NCBI RefSeq assembly: GCF_003589595.1 | Contig: NW_020654810.1 | Span: forward strand, 20,093,201 to 20,157,200 | Source of the DNA: Hyposmocoma kahamanoa | Taxonomy: Eukaryota; Arthropoda; Insecta; Lepidoptera; Cosmopterigidae | Reading direction: 5' to 3' | Length of the DNA stretch: 64,000 nucleotides | In this document: positions 44,603 through 56,127 of the stretch, piece after piece | Layout: every line of letters starts with the position of its first letter | How positions within the stretch are numbered: position 1 is the first letter of the stretch | Position numbers and translations under genes: made by a program | Notes under the pieces: model-generated | What the model was told of the DNA's origin: nothing | Seen by the model: the letters and a program-made list of their open reading frames with translations, nothing else | Database searches by the model: none

Positions 44603-45299
44603 TGATAACCTCTGGTAAGCTGTTTAATATGTATGGAATACGTTTCTTTAAGGCCTTATCTCCATAGAAATTAGTCACTCTTGGGATTACAAATTTACCA
44701 GAGGTCATCGACTAATGTCTCAGGGTGACGGGCTCGGATCTTTGTGTTTTAAAGCTCTGAATGGCACTGCAACTGTCATGGACAGGCGTGTCGTTTATCA
44801 TCAGGGGCACGACTTGTTCGACCCGTCACTAGTTATCATAAAAACAAGACTAACGTAATTAAGATTATTAGCGAAATTGGGTTATTAACACATCTGGAAT
44901 CAGCGAAACTAGATCTACAACCCCCTATAAGCGTTTTATAATATCTTATTTAGTTAAGTTTTATTGTTAAGCTAAATCAGAGCAATTGACATTTTTCAAA
45001 GAAAAAAAACTTTAGGTGCTAATATCTCGAAAGTTCCAAAATGCTAATGCGTTATTTATGATAAAGATAGATTTGTACTATCAGTTTGTATTACTATAAA
45101 TTATGTGAAGCCATTGTCATAAAAGAGAAACACACAAAACATAGTTCTAAACAATGTTGAGCAAAAAGTTGAGCACGTATATTTTTTTATATGGTTTTTT
45201 TCATTAAATTTAATTTATCTTATATATATACAGTTTTCAAATTTTATAATTGTTTTAGACCCGCGTTGCATTTAAGCACGCCGAAAATTTTAGGGACAA

Positions 45300-45515
45300 G
45301 GACGTGGCTGAAAAATAGTGCTGCCTGAAGTATCAACGGTTCCAGGCAGCATAAGCTGAGGTATATTGTATCTCCGTTTGCCCTTTGACATGTTTGGCGT
45401 ACCGTTTATTGATTTTTTTTTTTTTCTTACTTTGACCTACCAATGACTTAATATGTTACTTGTGTCCGAAAAAGTGTCATTGTGGCAATAAAGAATTTTT
45501 GTTTTTGTATTTGAT
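45300..45515 (+). repeat. Possible LINE 3' UTR
   Basis: GTGTCCGAAAAAGTGTCATTGTGGCAATAAAGAATTTTTG has a polyadenylation signal and the look of a retroelement end. No coding sequence is attached. Confidence 0.35.
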
Positions 45516-46767
45516 TGTACGTTCCTGACCGGCAACGGCAAGTTCGATGCATATAATAAATCATAGGCAATGTGCAGCACGTCCTGGCTTCCGGTGCGAC
45601 GGCGCCGGTCCCCGGGCGATCTGACACTGACCCGCTCCCACGGTGGAAGTGGACCTGTTACAGTCTGTACTACTTACGCACATTATATTTATAGGTTTTA
45701 ATTAAATAAAACACTTTACACGCCGTTCTATAAATCATATAAGTATGCATGGTCCGTCGTCGACCTCATCGTCACAATCAGGTGAAATTGAGATCTTATA
45801 TAAAATAATAAGAAAAAAAAATATTATTTCGATTGAAGCAAAAGTTTTCCCCTGTTACAAACTTAAATTTTCAACAAGGATTTAAGGAAATGACGTTTAC
45901 TAAGTCCTAAACAAAAAGATTTTATACTAAATAATTGTAATTAAAAAAACAACCTCAAAAGTTTGTGGAATATGCGGAAAGTGCGCGAAACCGGATCCAT
46001 CCCCAAGTTTGCTACCCTTAAACGTGGCATATTTGGCAAATTTAATTGAGACTAAGACTGAGGTACCTATCCCCTTTCCAACAACAAAAGAATCATCGAA
46101 ATCGAATCACAAACCGCTATCGCGAAACATACGTAAAAAAAATACAATCGAATTGAGAACCTCCTCCTTTTTTCAAGTCGGTTTAAGATATTTAACCGAA
46201 AATTTACCTTATGTTTCCTTAAGATGTTTTCTAACGAAAAAAGTTGTTCGTTAGGAAACGTATAAATTTGTTACCAATATAACATTCATTAAGATATTGT
46301 TTTATTTTTCTTCTATAACATTATTATTAGATATGAGATTCGTTTTTTATTATACATTTTCCTTGTTTAATTAGGACACAAACGAACACAACAACCTATT
46401 CATGACATCATTTTAACGAGAAGTGAGTAACTGTTACTTCCTTAAAAATAAATAATATACAATAAATAACATGGCATTAAATTGTAATTGAATGTGGATC
46501 GAGACGAGGGGAAAAGTCGACCTTGGCGTACAAAACAACCGGACGAGGTTGTCTTTTAAATAGGTCAAGTCGAAAATGAAAGCGGATGTGCATGAAAAGA
46601 CTGATGCAAGTTGCGGAAACGAAACAGGAATGTTGCAAATGGAGGTCCGTAGACGCTGCAGAGGGAAACATATAGCATGTTTATATGTTACTTGCCAAAA
46701 TGTTATTACATCTTCTCTAAAAGACAAAGTTACAGTACGGAATATTATAAGTAATTTACTTTTTTTT
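45516..46767. other. Unassigned, one GC-rich patch
   Basis: 45590-45660 (GCGACGGCGCCGGTCCCCGGGCG and following) stands out by GC content but gives no recognisable protein in any frame. Confidence 0.4.
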
Positions 46768-46990
46768 AACCGACTTTAAAAAAGGAGGAGGTTCTCAATT
46801 CGACTGTTTGGTTTTTTTTAATGTATGTTACGCGATAACTCCGGTAACATTTGTGAACCGATTTTGCTGATTCTTTTTTTTTGTTGGAAAGAGGGTACTT
46901 CCGTAGTGGTCCCATTTAATTTTGAAGAAAATCATCCACCTCTAAGGATGGCTGTTCATGTATTAAGATTCATTTTTATAAATAGCGCCT
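46768..46990 (+). repeat. Dispersed repeat, GGAGGAGG family, longest copy
   Basis: AACCGACTTTAAAAAAGGAGGAGG to CCACCTCTAAGGATGGC, including a middle block CGCGATAACTCCGGTAAC absent from the other copies here. A reversed scrap (GAACCTCCTCCTTTTTTCAAGTCGG) is at 46156-46190. Confidence 0.65.
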
Positions 46991-47080
46991 GAATTTTATT
47001 ATAAGGAACAATTATTTAAATGGTTGATTTTGCTATTCACCAATTCAAGGCGTTTTTCTCTCTCAATATACTGGAAGAGT

Positions 47081-47130
47081 GCTGAGTATAAGCCTCTTTC
47101 TGAGTGCTCAGAAAGAGGCTTATACTCAGC
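47081..47130. repeat. Perfect 24-bp hairpin
   Basis: GCTGAGTATAAGCCTCTTTC... at 47081-47104 is followed after two bases by its exact inverse (47107-47130). No relation to other repeats is seen. Confidence 0.85.
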
Positions 47131-47370
47131 AGTACATGCGTGTAAGCTGATGATGATCAAGAAAAGTCTGATGCATTAGGTACAGTTAAAATCATATTCA
47201 ACTTTAATAATACAATTGAACTCTCTAACCAATTACGATAAGGACGGCCCAATAAAACTGAGAGTGCAATTCTCTGTAACATGACGAAATTATTCTTGAA
47301 AATATTGTTATTGTATATTACATGCATGTACATACATAAGTACGTTGCTTCATGAAAGAAATATGTGTAT

Positions 47371-47580
47371 GACGGCTTCCGTGGTCGAGTGGCTTGCACA
47401 CCGATTTTCATGGTGTCGCCATCTCTGAGGTCCCGGGTTCTATCGTGCTTTTCTATATTATCTCGGGTCTGGGTGTTTCTGGTACCATTGTTGTTTCCGA
47501 TTTCTTTAACACAAGTGCTTAAGCGACTTACTTTGGGATCAGAGCAACGTATGTGATATTGTCTAATATTTATTTATTTA
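47371..47580 (+). repeat. SINE-C copy
   Basis: Head GACGGCTTCCGTGGTCGAGTGG. The B-box region GGTTCTATCG is altered. The body is complete, to ATTTATTTATTTATG. Confidence 0.85.
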
Positions 47581-48789
47581 TGTATGGACTATATTCATTT
47601 GCAATGCTCAACATGACATATTCTAAAACCCTGATATTTTATGTCCATATTAAACGTACCATTGTTGATCGTAAATAGCTCTACCTAGTTTGATCAGTGG
47701 TATTATTGTTGTGTTATTTAGTAAAAATTTCAAACACGTAGTCAGATGTTTTATTCCAAAAGTTCTTGAACTTCTAACCGTGACCTTGCCCCCTTCCCCT
47801 CGCGGCTATGACGTCAATTCTCATCCCCAAATCTCATTTGTGTGAATTAGCCCATTCATCCGTGACGAATACATTGGCCAAATTGCTTTCTACGCAACAG
47901 TACCTAGTGTTATTAGCTAGTGGTGAAAAATATATGAGCTGTGACGATGTGGGATTTTATTAATGACTTTGCTAATGATAACTAATGTTTATTTCTGTGG
48001 CCGTGGACTGCGTTGAACTCTGAGAATAGTATGATTGGTATTGAAAAAAAGGCTGGTTAATTTAGCATTCTTTTTCTTTTCTGTTTCTTACAATAAAAGT
48101 TCTTGGCACGGGACTAGTATTTTGGTCAGCCTAGAAGTTAGAAGTGCGGATATCGACAGCTCTCTTCTTTCGTAGACGCCAAAAATGCAGGTAACGGCCG
48201 CGATCTAATTCAAATGTTAACGGAAAAATAGAAATAATATTTGGAGTTAGATATTTACTTAGATCACTCATTTTTGCAAGATACAGATGGTGAGCAGCCA
48301 GCACAAAGTGCGGAAGCGTGAAATAGGCATGTGGATGATGATGGTTTGAAGATATTTTAGTTGAGTAATTACATAAGTCCTGTATTTAAATGATAATTTT
48401 AAATTTGCAAAAGCGGCAGGAACAAATCTAAACGGTCATCTTTTTAACGATTGATCCTTTTCCTCTGAGACATAAAATAATTTAAATCAATATATATTTT
48501 AATCTATTCTGCGCTAATGTTTAACGCAAGCAAATTCGCTTCTGCTGTTTCATCCTACCGAATAGAGTACGCAACCACGATTTGACCACAAACAAAAAAA
48601 AATTGTTTATTTAAAAACGGGCATATTTACAATAGATCAATTATATCTTCGAATGTCAAATAATATCATCCCATTACAAAACCGTACTGTTGACTCTATT
48701 TCGACGATGGTCTGCGATGTATGAAAGTTATTACATTTATCAATGCGAGTTTGAGCCGGGCAGAAAAAGTTTTATATCCATGCAATAAA
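47581..48789. other. Unassigned DNA
   Basis: No feature supported. Confidence 0.5.
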
Positions 48790-48906
48790 AGCGAAAAAGA
48801 CAACAAAAGTAAAAAGCTTCCGCTCGGAACGCCGACGCGAAACGCACAACGGCGTTTTCCGCTCTGCAGATTTTTCTGATCGACTTAATGCAATTGCATT
48901 AAGACG
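48790..48906 (+). other. Possible untranslated exon
   Basis: A GC-richer patch (CCGCTCGGAACGCCGACGCG, CACAACGGCGTTTTCCGC) followed by AGACG|GTAAGTG, a near-consensus donor at 48907. No open frame is convincing. It could equally be an old repeat. Confidence 0.2.
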
Positions 48907-49399
48907 GTAAGTGTGATAACTGCCTAAACCCTTTCCCGTTTTTTTTCACGTATTTTATACACTAGACTTTGTTGAGCACGCAATAAAATTTATTTCTATT
49001 AATTTGTGATCGTCTGTGAACTTGAACCGAGGGTATAATGTAATAAATCGTGGCAATATCCTCGGCGAATATCACGGCTATATCTCACTTGGTGACGAGA
49101 AAAAAGGAATAAGGTTATTTATGTGCAAGTGTACTTCTTAATAGCGTGCAAATAGAGATTTATATTCAGTAGAGGGCGAATGTGGGCGTAAGTAGATACG
49201 GATATACAGGCAGATACTTGTTGGAAAGGTTTTCATTTGCGCTAAATTTATTGACCTACTTGTCGAAAGTTGGTGAAAACACAGGGACAATTTTTTTGAA
49301 CCTTCTCAATTCAGATATGGACGGTTTGAATAGCTGTGCCTGTATGTATATGTCTATGACTTTAACTTCTAAGTTATATAGCAATACCTCTCACTAACA

Positions 49400-49747
49400 G
49401 TGTAATAAAAGTAGAGATCCTTGTGAAAGAGTTCGTCCAGGGAAGTACTGCCATTTTACCTCTTTCTGCCGCCAAGTAGTAATGAGAGCATTATTGCGTT
49501 CCGCTTTTGAAGGGTACGGGTGCTGATGAAACCCAGGCACACATGTCAATTTATGTGCCTTAGATCTTAACACCTATAGGGCTAGCACGACATGGCGCAA
49601 CTTGCGCGAGCGCGACAAATCGCGAGATCTCTTTGCGAAAAAAACTGTTTCTTGCGCTTTATGTCGCTCTAGCGCAAGTCGCGCCATGTCGTGCCTGCCC
49701 TACAGACGCACGACTTGTTTGTCCCATTACTTGGTATTATAAAAAAA
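49400..49747 (+). repeat. SINE-A copy split by a palindromic MITE
   Basis: The 5' part (49400-49570) and the tail (49703-49747, CAGACGCACGACTTGTTTG) flank the MITE at 49577-49702. The middle blocks are missing, so a deletion accompanied or preceded the insertion. Confidence 0.75.
49577..49702. mobile_element. Palindromic MITE, TAGGGC family, copy 2
   Basis: Same arms as 4316-4443 (TAGGGCTAGCACGACATGGC...GTCGTGCCTGCCCTA). It is inserted in a SINE-A copy, so it moved after that SINE. Confidence 0.8.
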
Positions 49748-49816
49748 AACATCGTGATGAAAAGTGTACATCAAAGGCTTACAACCCAAACGTATGAAAT
49801 CGCCCGCATTGTGCTA
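49748..49816 (+). repeat. SINE-F fragment
   Basis: AACATCGTGATGAAAAGTGTACATCAAAGG and GCATTGTGCTAGC match the middle of SINE-F. It starts directly after the A-rich end of a SINE-A copy. Confidence 0.55.
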
Positions 49817-50316
49817 GCGATACACATCCGTGTACTGCCTGCAATATTACATATAACTTATAGGTCAATATTTATGTTTTACGACTTGAAAGGTCGTGTA
49901 AATTTAAAATAGAGCAAAATACATTATTATGTTTGTCCATGTACGTGCTCGTAATAGTAAATAAAAAAAAACACTTGTCCCAGAGTACTGAGTAATTCTA
50001 AGTTGAACACTCATGTAGGTGCTACCAGAATTAGTTCCATTACTCGTATTAGTTTCAGAACGTATATAGCACATTATTATTATTAACTTTGTCCGTGAAC
50101 TTAACCTCCGGTCACCGTGCACGCCCTAATAAAACGTAGTAATAGCCCGGGCTAAATATCACAGTCATTACTCACGTCTGCGCCGACACAGCAGGTGACG
50201 ACAAAAAGAGAAGACAATGCTCGGTTGGGCACCAGTTAGCAGGGCATATGGGGATGTATTGTATTATGGGTATTGTTAGACTGAGCAGGGAATTTATTAG
50301 ATTTTTATTATTAGTA

Positions 50317-50435
50317 GTACAGTTAAGAGCATATCAAGCTTGACACTTTGTACTGTTCAACCCTTCTTATCGTAAGCGGCATAGAGTTGGATTTAAGTCT
50401 TAAGTGTCAAGCTTGACGTGCTCTTGACCCTGTAC
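50317..50435. repeat. Inverted repeat, MITE-like
   Basis: GTACAGTTAAGAGCATATCAAGCTTGACACTT and its near-perfect inverse (24 of 28 bases by eye) are separated by about 60 bp. Confidence 0.55.
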
Positions 50436-50702
50436 AACGACTACCATATGCTTTACTTACTAAAAAGATGATTGGAACGTGATAAACAAGGCTGAAACAA
50501 CATAATGTCCCATAAACCAAAAATGTGAAATAATGGGCCAAGTTAGGTATAACGGACAAAAGTGAGTACGTCAGCTTTGCAAGTAAAAAATTATAATTAA
50601 GCGAACGCTGTGAACGTGTTAATGAAAGTTTTTTCATATTTACCCGCAGAAATATACCTTAAAAACAACTAATCTACATGTGGTCTACTGCCGGGTGGTC
50701 GT

Positions 50703-51119
50703 CTAAGGCGTCGCGCAAGCGTATGTCTTGTGTTGGATACAAGCAATCGGCAACTAGAAGCGAATGTTCTATATTCATACAGTTGCCGGTTGCGGCAGTC
50801 AGGTACTGTCGCCGGTTGCCACAACCGCAATTTATATGAAAATAGAATGTTCGCTTCTCGTTTTTTTTAACGCTCACTAGGGAAACCCTGTATCGTGGGT
50901 GCCGTGGACACACACAGAGACAACCAGAAATTATACCCAAACTCACGAGAGAAATAAATGTAGGTAGTTTGTAAACATACAAACATTTCTCCCGGTCCGG
51001 GAATCGAACCCGGTACCTCTACGTGGCAGTCAAGCATAGTAACCGTTAGGCCATAGAGGCCGTTGAAAATTACTGGTTGCTTGTAGCCAACACAAGACAC
51101 ACGTTTGTGCGGCGCCTAA
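50703..51119. mobile_element. Foldback element carrying a SINE-B
   Basis: Outer arms of about 47 bp (50703-50752, TGTCTTGTGTTGGATACAAGC; 51073-51119, inverse). Inside, a second inverted pair AGAAGCGAATGTTCTATATTC and GAATGTTCGCTTCT encloses GCCGGTTGCGGCAG/GTCGCCGGTTGC. SINE-B was inserted into the right half at 50872-51060. Confidence 0.7.
50872..51060 (-). repeat. SINE-B copy inside a foldback element
   Basis: Full copy with head GCCTCTATGGCCTAACGG and B box GGTTCGATTCC. It carries a small insertion near 50960-50975. It lies inside the right half of the inverted-repeat element at 50703-51119. Confidence 0.85.
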
Positions 51120-52073
51120 GTAGAATGTTAATGCTTTAGTCCACACGCCAGAAATACATACAGCGTAATTTTAAACTACCTTATTAAAAGTGTCCAAAGT
51201 AGCTACATATACTTTATTATTCCACTAATCTATCATTGTTTTTGACCTTAGGTAAATAATAATACATATAACATGAGATGAAATTGCTGTATGCAAAATC
51301 ACGTTTCAGAAGGGGTTGCACGATTCAACTGTTTTCAATATTAATCAATACGACATCATTTGAATTCATACAATAGTCGTGTGATCACAGCATGGGTTTG
51401 AAGGGTTCATTGTATATTTCACCCACCTTACTAGGGGGACACTGTTACGTGACTATAAGTCTTATTACTAGTAAGCAGTACTCAGAATATTCTGAAACTA
51501 TACAAGTACTTAAGTATTATCGTTGTTCGCAGCTACAATCTACTCGTAATGTGTACACGTAGAGTACCTATTGAATAATAGGCCTTTTTTGTCAATGAGT
51601 GACTCTCCACTTTGATACAATTTCGTAATGACTCTTGAACTTTAATAAGAGAATCCTACTTATACTCTACAAGTGTACTGGAGCATTGAGTGGCGTTAAT
51701 GGGTTTTATAAAAATGTACTACAGAAGTGTAATGGGTAACTGATTATTGTTCAAGTGGTCAAGTTTTTTTCTTTATATAGATGTGATGACACGAAATGAA
51801 CAATGCTATACAAAATAAAAAAAATATATATAAATAAACAGTGTAAAGGAGGAAATCTCTTTTACCGTGGGATGAGGTTACCAATACAGCCAAGTGAAAC
51901 TCCAAATTGTTGTTCAGAAGATTTATTTTTCACCTTATATGCGGAAGGTCCGGGCAGATGTTTCCAAGAAGGGACTCACTCCTGGAAACCGTTCCGCGAG
52001 ATGAGGTTTATTCACCCAATATGAGCGTACGTGGTATCAAAAGGTCCGTGTACTCCGTGTAGCAGTACCTAAG
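51120..52073. other. Unassigned DNA
   Basis: No feature supported before the retroposon target site at 52074. Confidence 0.5.
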
Positions 52074-52085
52074 AAGGGACTCAAC

Positions 52086-52318
52086 TTTTTTTTTTTGTGA
52101 AGGATATTTTGCAGTTGGCCGCTGATGGCCTTTACTGCGCCACCGGAGAAAAAGGGCGAGCTGAAGGCTCATAACCCCTAAAATAAACTTAAAGCTAAGT
52201 AGCGGGCCTGAGGGCGCCCAAGTGGGCACGGACCTCGGCTCAGGGCGCTACTGGAGACTTCCGCCAGAAGAGCGTGCTGTAGGAGAGAATCTACCACTGT
52301 ACGTGATGAAATGAGGGG
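52086..52318 (-). mobile_element. Poly(A) retroposon with 12-bp target duplication
   Basis: The insertion starts with T11 on the plus strand, a poly(A) tail on the minus strand. It is flanked by the perfect duplicate AAGGGACTCAAC (52074-52085 and 52319-52330). The 222-bp body is GC-richer than its surroundings and shows no tRNA boxes. It is either a SINE or a 5'-truncated LINE 3' end. Confidence 0.8.
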
Positions 52319-52532
52319 AAGGGACTCAACAAAATTGTGTTCGAGTAGTCACCGTTCGAGGGAAAATCTTAACACCGCGATTCAGAAATAACGCCCAATG
52401 GGCCAGTGCCATCTAGCGGATTCTTATGGAACTAACAGTGAACAATCTGGCTTAAGGCTGTCTAATACATAAAGTAGGTTTGTTATAGCAGATTATTATT
52501 AAGTCTATTCAATATCATGATGTTTTACTTTT

Positions 52533-52632
52533 TTTTTCATATATTTTAAGTGATGGGACTAACAAGTCGTGCGCCTGATGGCAAGCCACATGCCTATCCA
52601 TAACGGTTGCAGTGCCACTCAGAGCTTTAACC
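52533..52632 (-). repeat. SINE-A copy, part 1 of a copy split by a LINE
   Basis: The reverse tail half ends at CAGAGCTTTAACC. The matching 5' half resumes at 54497 beyond the LINE. Confidence 0.75.
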
Positions 52633-52635
52633 CAT

Positions 52636-54494
52636 AACTGGTTGCGCGTATAGGGAAATGTGTGAAAGTCGAAGACAGTTTAAATCTAGGTTAAGATGGT
52701 GTCAAGACCATCAAGATCAAATTAAGATGGATACATAACACATCGATCACAAAACGACTTTAAAACATTTTGGAAATGTACAAACGACTTGAATGGTCGG
52801 CCTGGCCTACCTGCGGTTGTTAGTGGATCTAGTGATTCGAAATCGATTGCGAACTTATTTAGGGACCACTTCAAGGTGCAGTCGCCGCTCGGCCATACAC
52901 AGTTGGTGCACGATACTGAGGTTGACCCAGAGGTGAAACTAATACGCTTTAGTGCTAAAGAAGTGTCAAACGTAATCCGTCATATGACTAGGGGTAAGTC
53001 ACCTGGGCATGACGGCCTCAGTATCGAGCATCTGCAGATGGCCGGTGTTCACCTACCGAGGGTTCTATCTATGTTTTACTCACTGTGTGTCAGTCACTCC
53101 TATTTGCCGCATGAAATGTTAAAAACGATTGTCGTACCAATAGTTAAGAACAAAACAGGGGACTTGTCAGAGAAGGGAAACTATAGGCCCATATCACTGG
53201 CCACAATTATAGCTAAGGTTCTTGACGGGTTGCTTGACTGCCGTCTCGGTGAATATCTAGACTTGCACGATGCTCAATTTGGGTTCAGGCAGGGGGTGTC
53301 AACCGAGACGGCCATACTGAGCCTGAAGCATACCGTCAAGTACTATACAGATCGGAGTACGCCAGTCTACGCGTGCTTCCTGGACCTCTCTAGGGCCTTT
53401 GATCTGGTGTCATATGGTATCCTGTGGGATAAGCTAGCAAGCACAAATATTCCACGTGAGCTCATTAATGTTTTTAAATATTGGTATAGCAATCAGTCTA
53501 ATTATGTAAAATGGAATGACTCACTGTCGGAGGCATACAGGATGGAGTGTGGGGTGAGGCAGGGAGGTTTAACTTCACCGAAACTGTTCAACTTGTATGT
53601 CAACGGTCTGATCGAGGAGCTCAGCAGAATGCATGTGGGATGCTATGTGGAAGGCGTAAGCGTGAACAACATTAGTTATGCGGACGACATGGCGCTGCTG
53701 TGCCCCTCTGTCGGCGCTCTCAGACAAATGTTGAGAGTGTGTGAGTCATATGCGGAAAAACATGGACTTTTATACAATGCAGGCAAAAGTGAGTACATGA
53801 TCTTCAAGTCTCATAGGATGAATCCCAGTGTTTTTCATAACATCATGCTAAATGGTAAAATACTCAATAGAGTTACACAATTTAAATACCTGGGCCACAT
53901 TATATGTGATGACTTGAAAGACGATCGTGATATTGAACGGGAACGGAGGGCATTGGCAGTACGGACTAATATGTTGGCCCGTAGGTTTGCTCGTTGTTCC
54001 AAACAAGTCAAAATTACCCTTTTTAAGGCGTTCTGTCAAGTATTTTACACGAGCAGTCTATGGGTCAATTACACTCAAAAAGTATACAATGCCCTCCGCG
54101 TCCAATATAATAACGCCTTTAGGATGCTGTTGGGACTGCCTCGTTATTGCAGTGCTTCAGGGATGTTCGCCGAGGAACGCACTGATGACTTTTATGCCAT
54201 CCGACGGAAGCGGGTTGCGTCTCTGTTGAGCCGGGTGCGAGGTAGTCACAACAGGATTCTGAACGTAATCGCTAATAGGTTTGATTGTCCCATCCTGAAG
54301 TTCTGGGTGGACTTAATTGTATGTAAGTAGTAGTCTTAGTATCATTTTAATTTTATTATAGTTAAATTTTGTTATTATTATTATTATTATCATTATTATT
54401 ATTAATTAACATAGTTGTAAGTACCCAATGTTACTAACAATAATATGGATGCAATTATCTGAAATAAATGTTTATTATTATTATTATTATTATT
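52636..54494 (+). mobile_element. 5'-truncated non-LTR retrotransposon (LINE)
   Basis: A LINE fragment that split a SINE-A copy (halves at 52533-52632 and 54497-54737). It keeps the reverse transcriptase and C-terminal region of ORF2 and ends in an ATT-rich tail (54371-54394, then ATT repeats at 54471-54494). The endonuclease half is missing, as expected after incomplete target-primed reverse transcription. The motifs fit the CR1/jockey group; the exact clade is uncertain. Confidence 0.8.
52789..54330 (+). pseudogene. LINE reverse transcriptase fragment
   Basis: 513 codons open from about 52726. The listed start codon is TTG, so this is the inside of a longer ORF2. RT motifs in order: GKSPGHDGLSIEHL (about 63-76), NYRPISLATIIAKVL (about 128-142), GFRQGVSTETAIL, FLDLSRAFDLVSYGIL with the catalytic Asp, RQGGLTSPKLFNLYVNGL, then YADD at about residue 298 and a C-terminal thumb region. 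A stop at 52723-52725 breaks the frame. Upstream, in another frame, 52660-52720 encodes FKSRLRWCQDHQDQ, typical of the segment before RT, so a frameshift lies near 52725. No functional protein is expected. Confidence 0.85.
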
Positions 54495-54496
54495 TA

Positions 54497-54737
54497 AATC
54501 CTGCGCTCGTCACCTTGAGCATAGTTGGCAAGTCCCATGTGCCTGTCATTTCACCAGTACCCTTACCCTTCAAAACCAGAACACAGCAATGCTGACGGTA
54601 ACATCAACTATTACTGGCGCCAAGCATTACTGCTTTACTGACCAGAGCATGCTCACATTGCCGCTTGGCGGCAGAAATAGGTAAGGTGGCAGTACTACCC
54701 TGGATGAACTCTTTCACAAGGAGCTCTACTGCTACTT
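54497..54737 (-). repeat. SINE-A copy, part 2 of a copy split by a LINE
   Basis: Continues from CTGCGCTCGTCACC to CAAGGAGCTCTACTGCTAC. About 60 extra bases around 54595-54655 look like a partial local duplication of the ATTACTG...GCGGC block. Confidence 0.75.
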
Positions 54738-54849
54738 CTACTACTATTGTTACTTCCATGATATTCAATTATTTCTTGTGAAATTACTTCACTAATTTGT
54801 TATATTATAACTATTAGTACGAAGATCGAAGAAACATTCTTTATAGCCA

Positions 54850-54998
54850 ACGCACACACACATAGACAACCACAAATTACACCCAAACTCACGAGATAAA
54901 TAAATGTAGGCCATACAAATATTTCTCTAGGCCCGGGAATCGAACCCGGGACCTCTACTTGGCAGTCCAGCACGGTAGCCGTTCGGCCACGGAGGCAG
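54850..54998 (-). repeat. SINE-B copy
   Basis: The head reads CACTGCCTCCGTGGCCGAACGG, with an intact B box. The body is cut after GTTGTCTATGTGTGTG. Confidence 0.85.
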
Positions 54999-55363
54999 TG
55001 TTCGATCTTTGTATTAATAATTGTAATAAACAGATTGTTATTATCCAATCTGTTTACATAAGTATATCAGATACGAACCAATTGATAAATTGTTGTGAAC
55101 TTGCTAGAGTATTTTAACTACTATTAAATTTCAGAATACTAGAAATAAATTTGACTCTACGATGACGATGGACTCGTAAATATAGTCCCGACTATGCATG
55201 CGCAGACTACTTGTAGACAGACGCTCTTCAGATACAGACAGGTCAGTTTATATCTTCCCTATTTGTGCGTCGCCCGAAATATGCTACCGGTTTCGATATA
55301 ATCTTTCTGGATATAGAAAGCATTATACAACCGTTCCGTAACAAAATTAAATAATATCGAGTT

Positions 55364-55508
55364 TTTAAATGAAACTATTTTTTGGGATCTAAATGGCATA
55401 TATTTGCTTTCTGAAACAAACCAACCTTTCGGGCCCTTTACAGACCCCTGGTCACAAAAAAAAATACAAATACACGCGAGTTAGATCCGAAAAACAACTT
55501 TTTATTTT
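55364..55508. repeat. Penelope-like terminal repeat, inverted ends
   Basis: Starts AAATGAAACTATTTTTTGGG, contains the reverse of CTGTAAAGGGCCCGAAAG, and ends with an inverted, diverged terminus (GATCCGAAAAACAAC). It lacks coding sequence. Confidence 0.5.
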
Positions 55509-55534
55509 CAAAATAAAATAAAAAGTTGTTTTTC
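55489..55534. repeat. Perfect 20-bp AT-rich hairpin
   Basis: GAAAAACAACTTTTTATTTT and its exact inverse with a 6-base loop, at the right end of the Penelope-like repeat of 55.4 kb. Confidence 0.7.
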
Positions 55535-56127
55535 TAATAAAATAATAATAGATAAAATATACGCATCGTATCTATCAAGTCTGTAGCGTTATTATAAATG
55601 CGACTTAACTGGCATTAATGGATTAACATAATTATTAACGCTTGAATAGATATAAATTTGTTTAAAAGTATCAAATAAGGAAATAAATGTTTCTCGATAA
55701 TAAATTTAGCCGCGACAAAAGATCCAAGTTTTAAATGTAGTGTTTTTGGTACAGAATTTGTCATGTCAACATCATTTTACGACCACATAAACTCTCGAAA
55801 ACAATTAGCGACATATGATAGCGAATACATAACCACAATGCGAATGTAATATTTTCCAATCGACTCCACATGCTAATAAAGTATTTAATGCTGTGCAATA
55901 ATTTTATGTGACTCAGTACGGTCTAATGAATATCGCGTGCACGGTTTGCACTGGTAAGTTCCAAAACGGACTGTAGGCCGCTGATTTTTTGTTGTACAGA
56001 TTTCTTGATGTCAGATTTTAATCTCACTAGTTACATCGCAGTTTGTTAGTGAAAGGCATTTAAGTTCGGCTTCAGTAAGATTATACAATTTAGCACTCTA
56101 ATACTATTTTTTTTTAATATTTTTTTT

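Larger units (their letters stand above)
44101..44845 (+). repeat. SINE-A copy split by a later insertion
   Basis: The 5' half (44101-44237) ends at GAAATTACAGACACATG. The 3' half resumes at about 44707 with CTAATGTCTCAGGGTGACG and ends near 44845. The roughly 470 bp between hold a T-rich stretch, a Penelope-like foldback and a TA repeat. Confidence 0.75.

Noticed and set aside
45590..45660. GC-rich stretch as a host exon
   Set aside because: No frame has recognisable protein content and no paired splice sites are convincing.
50674..51100. Two minus frames of 77 and 102 codons
   Set aside because: They lie in the SINE-B and the surrounding foldback.
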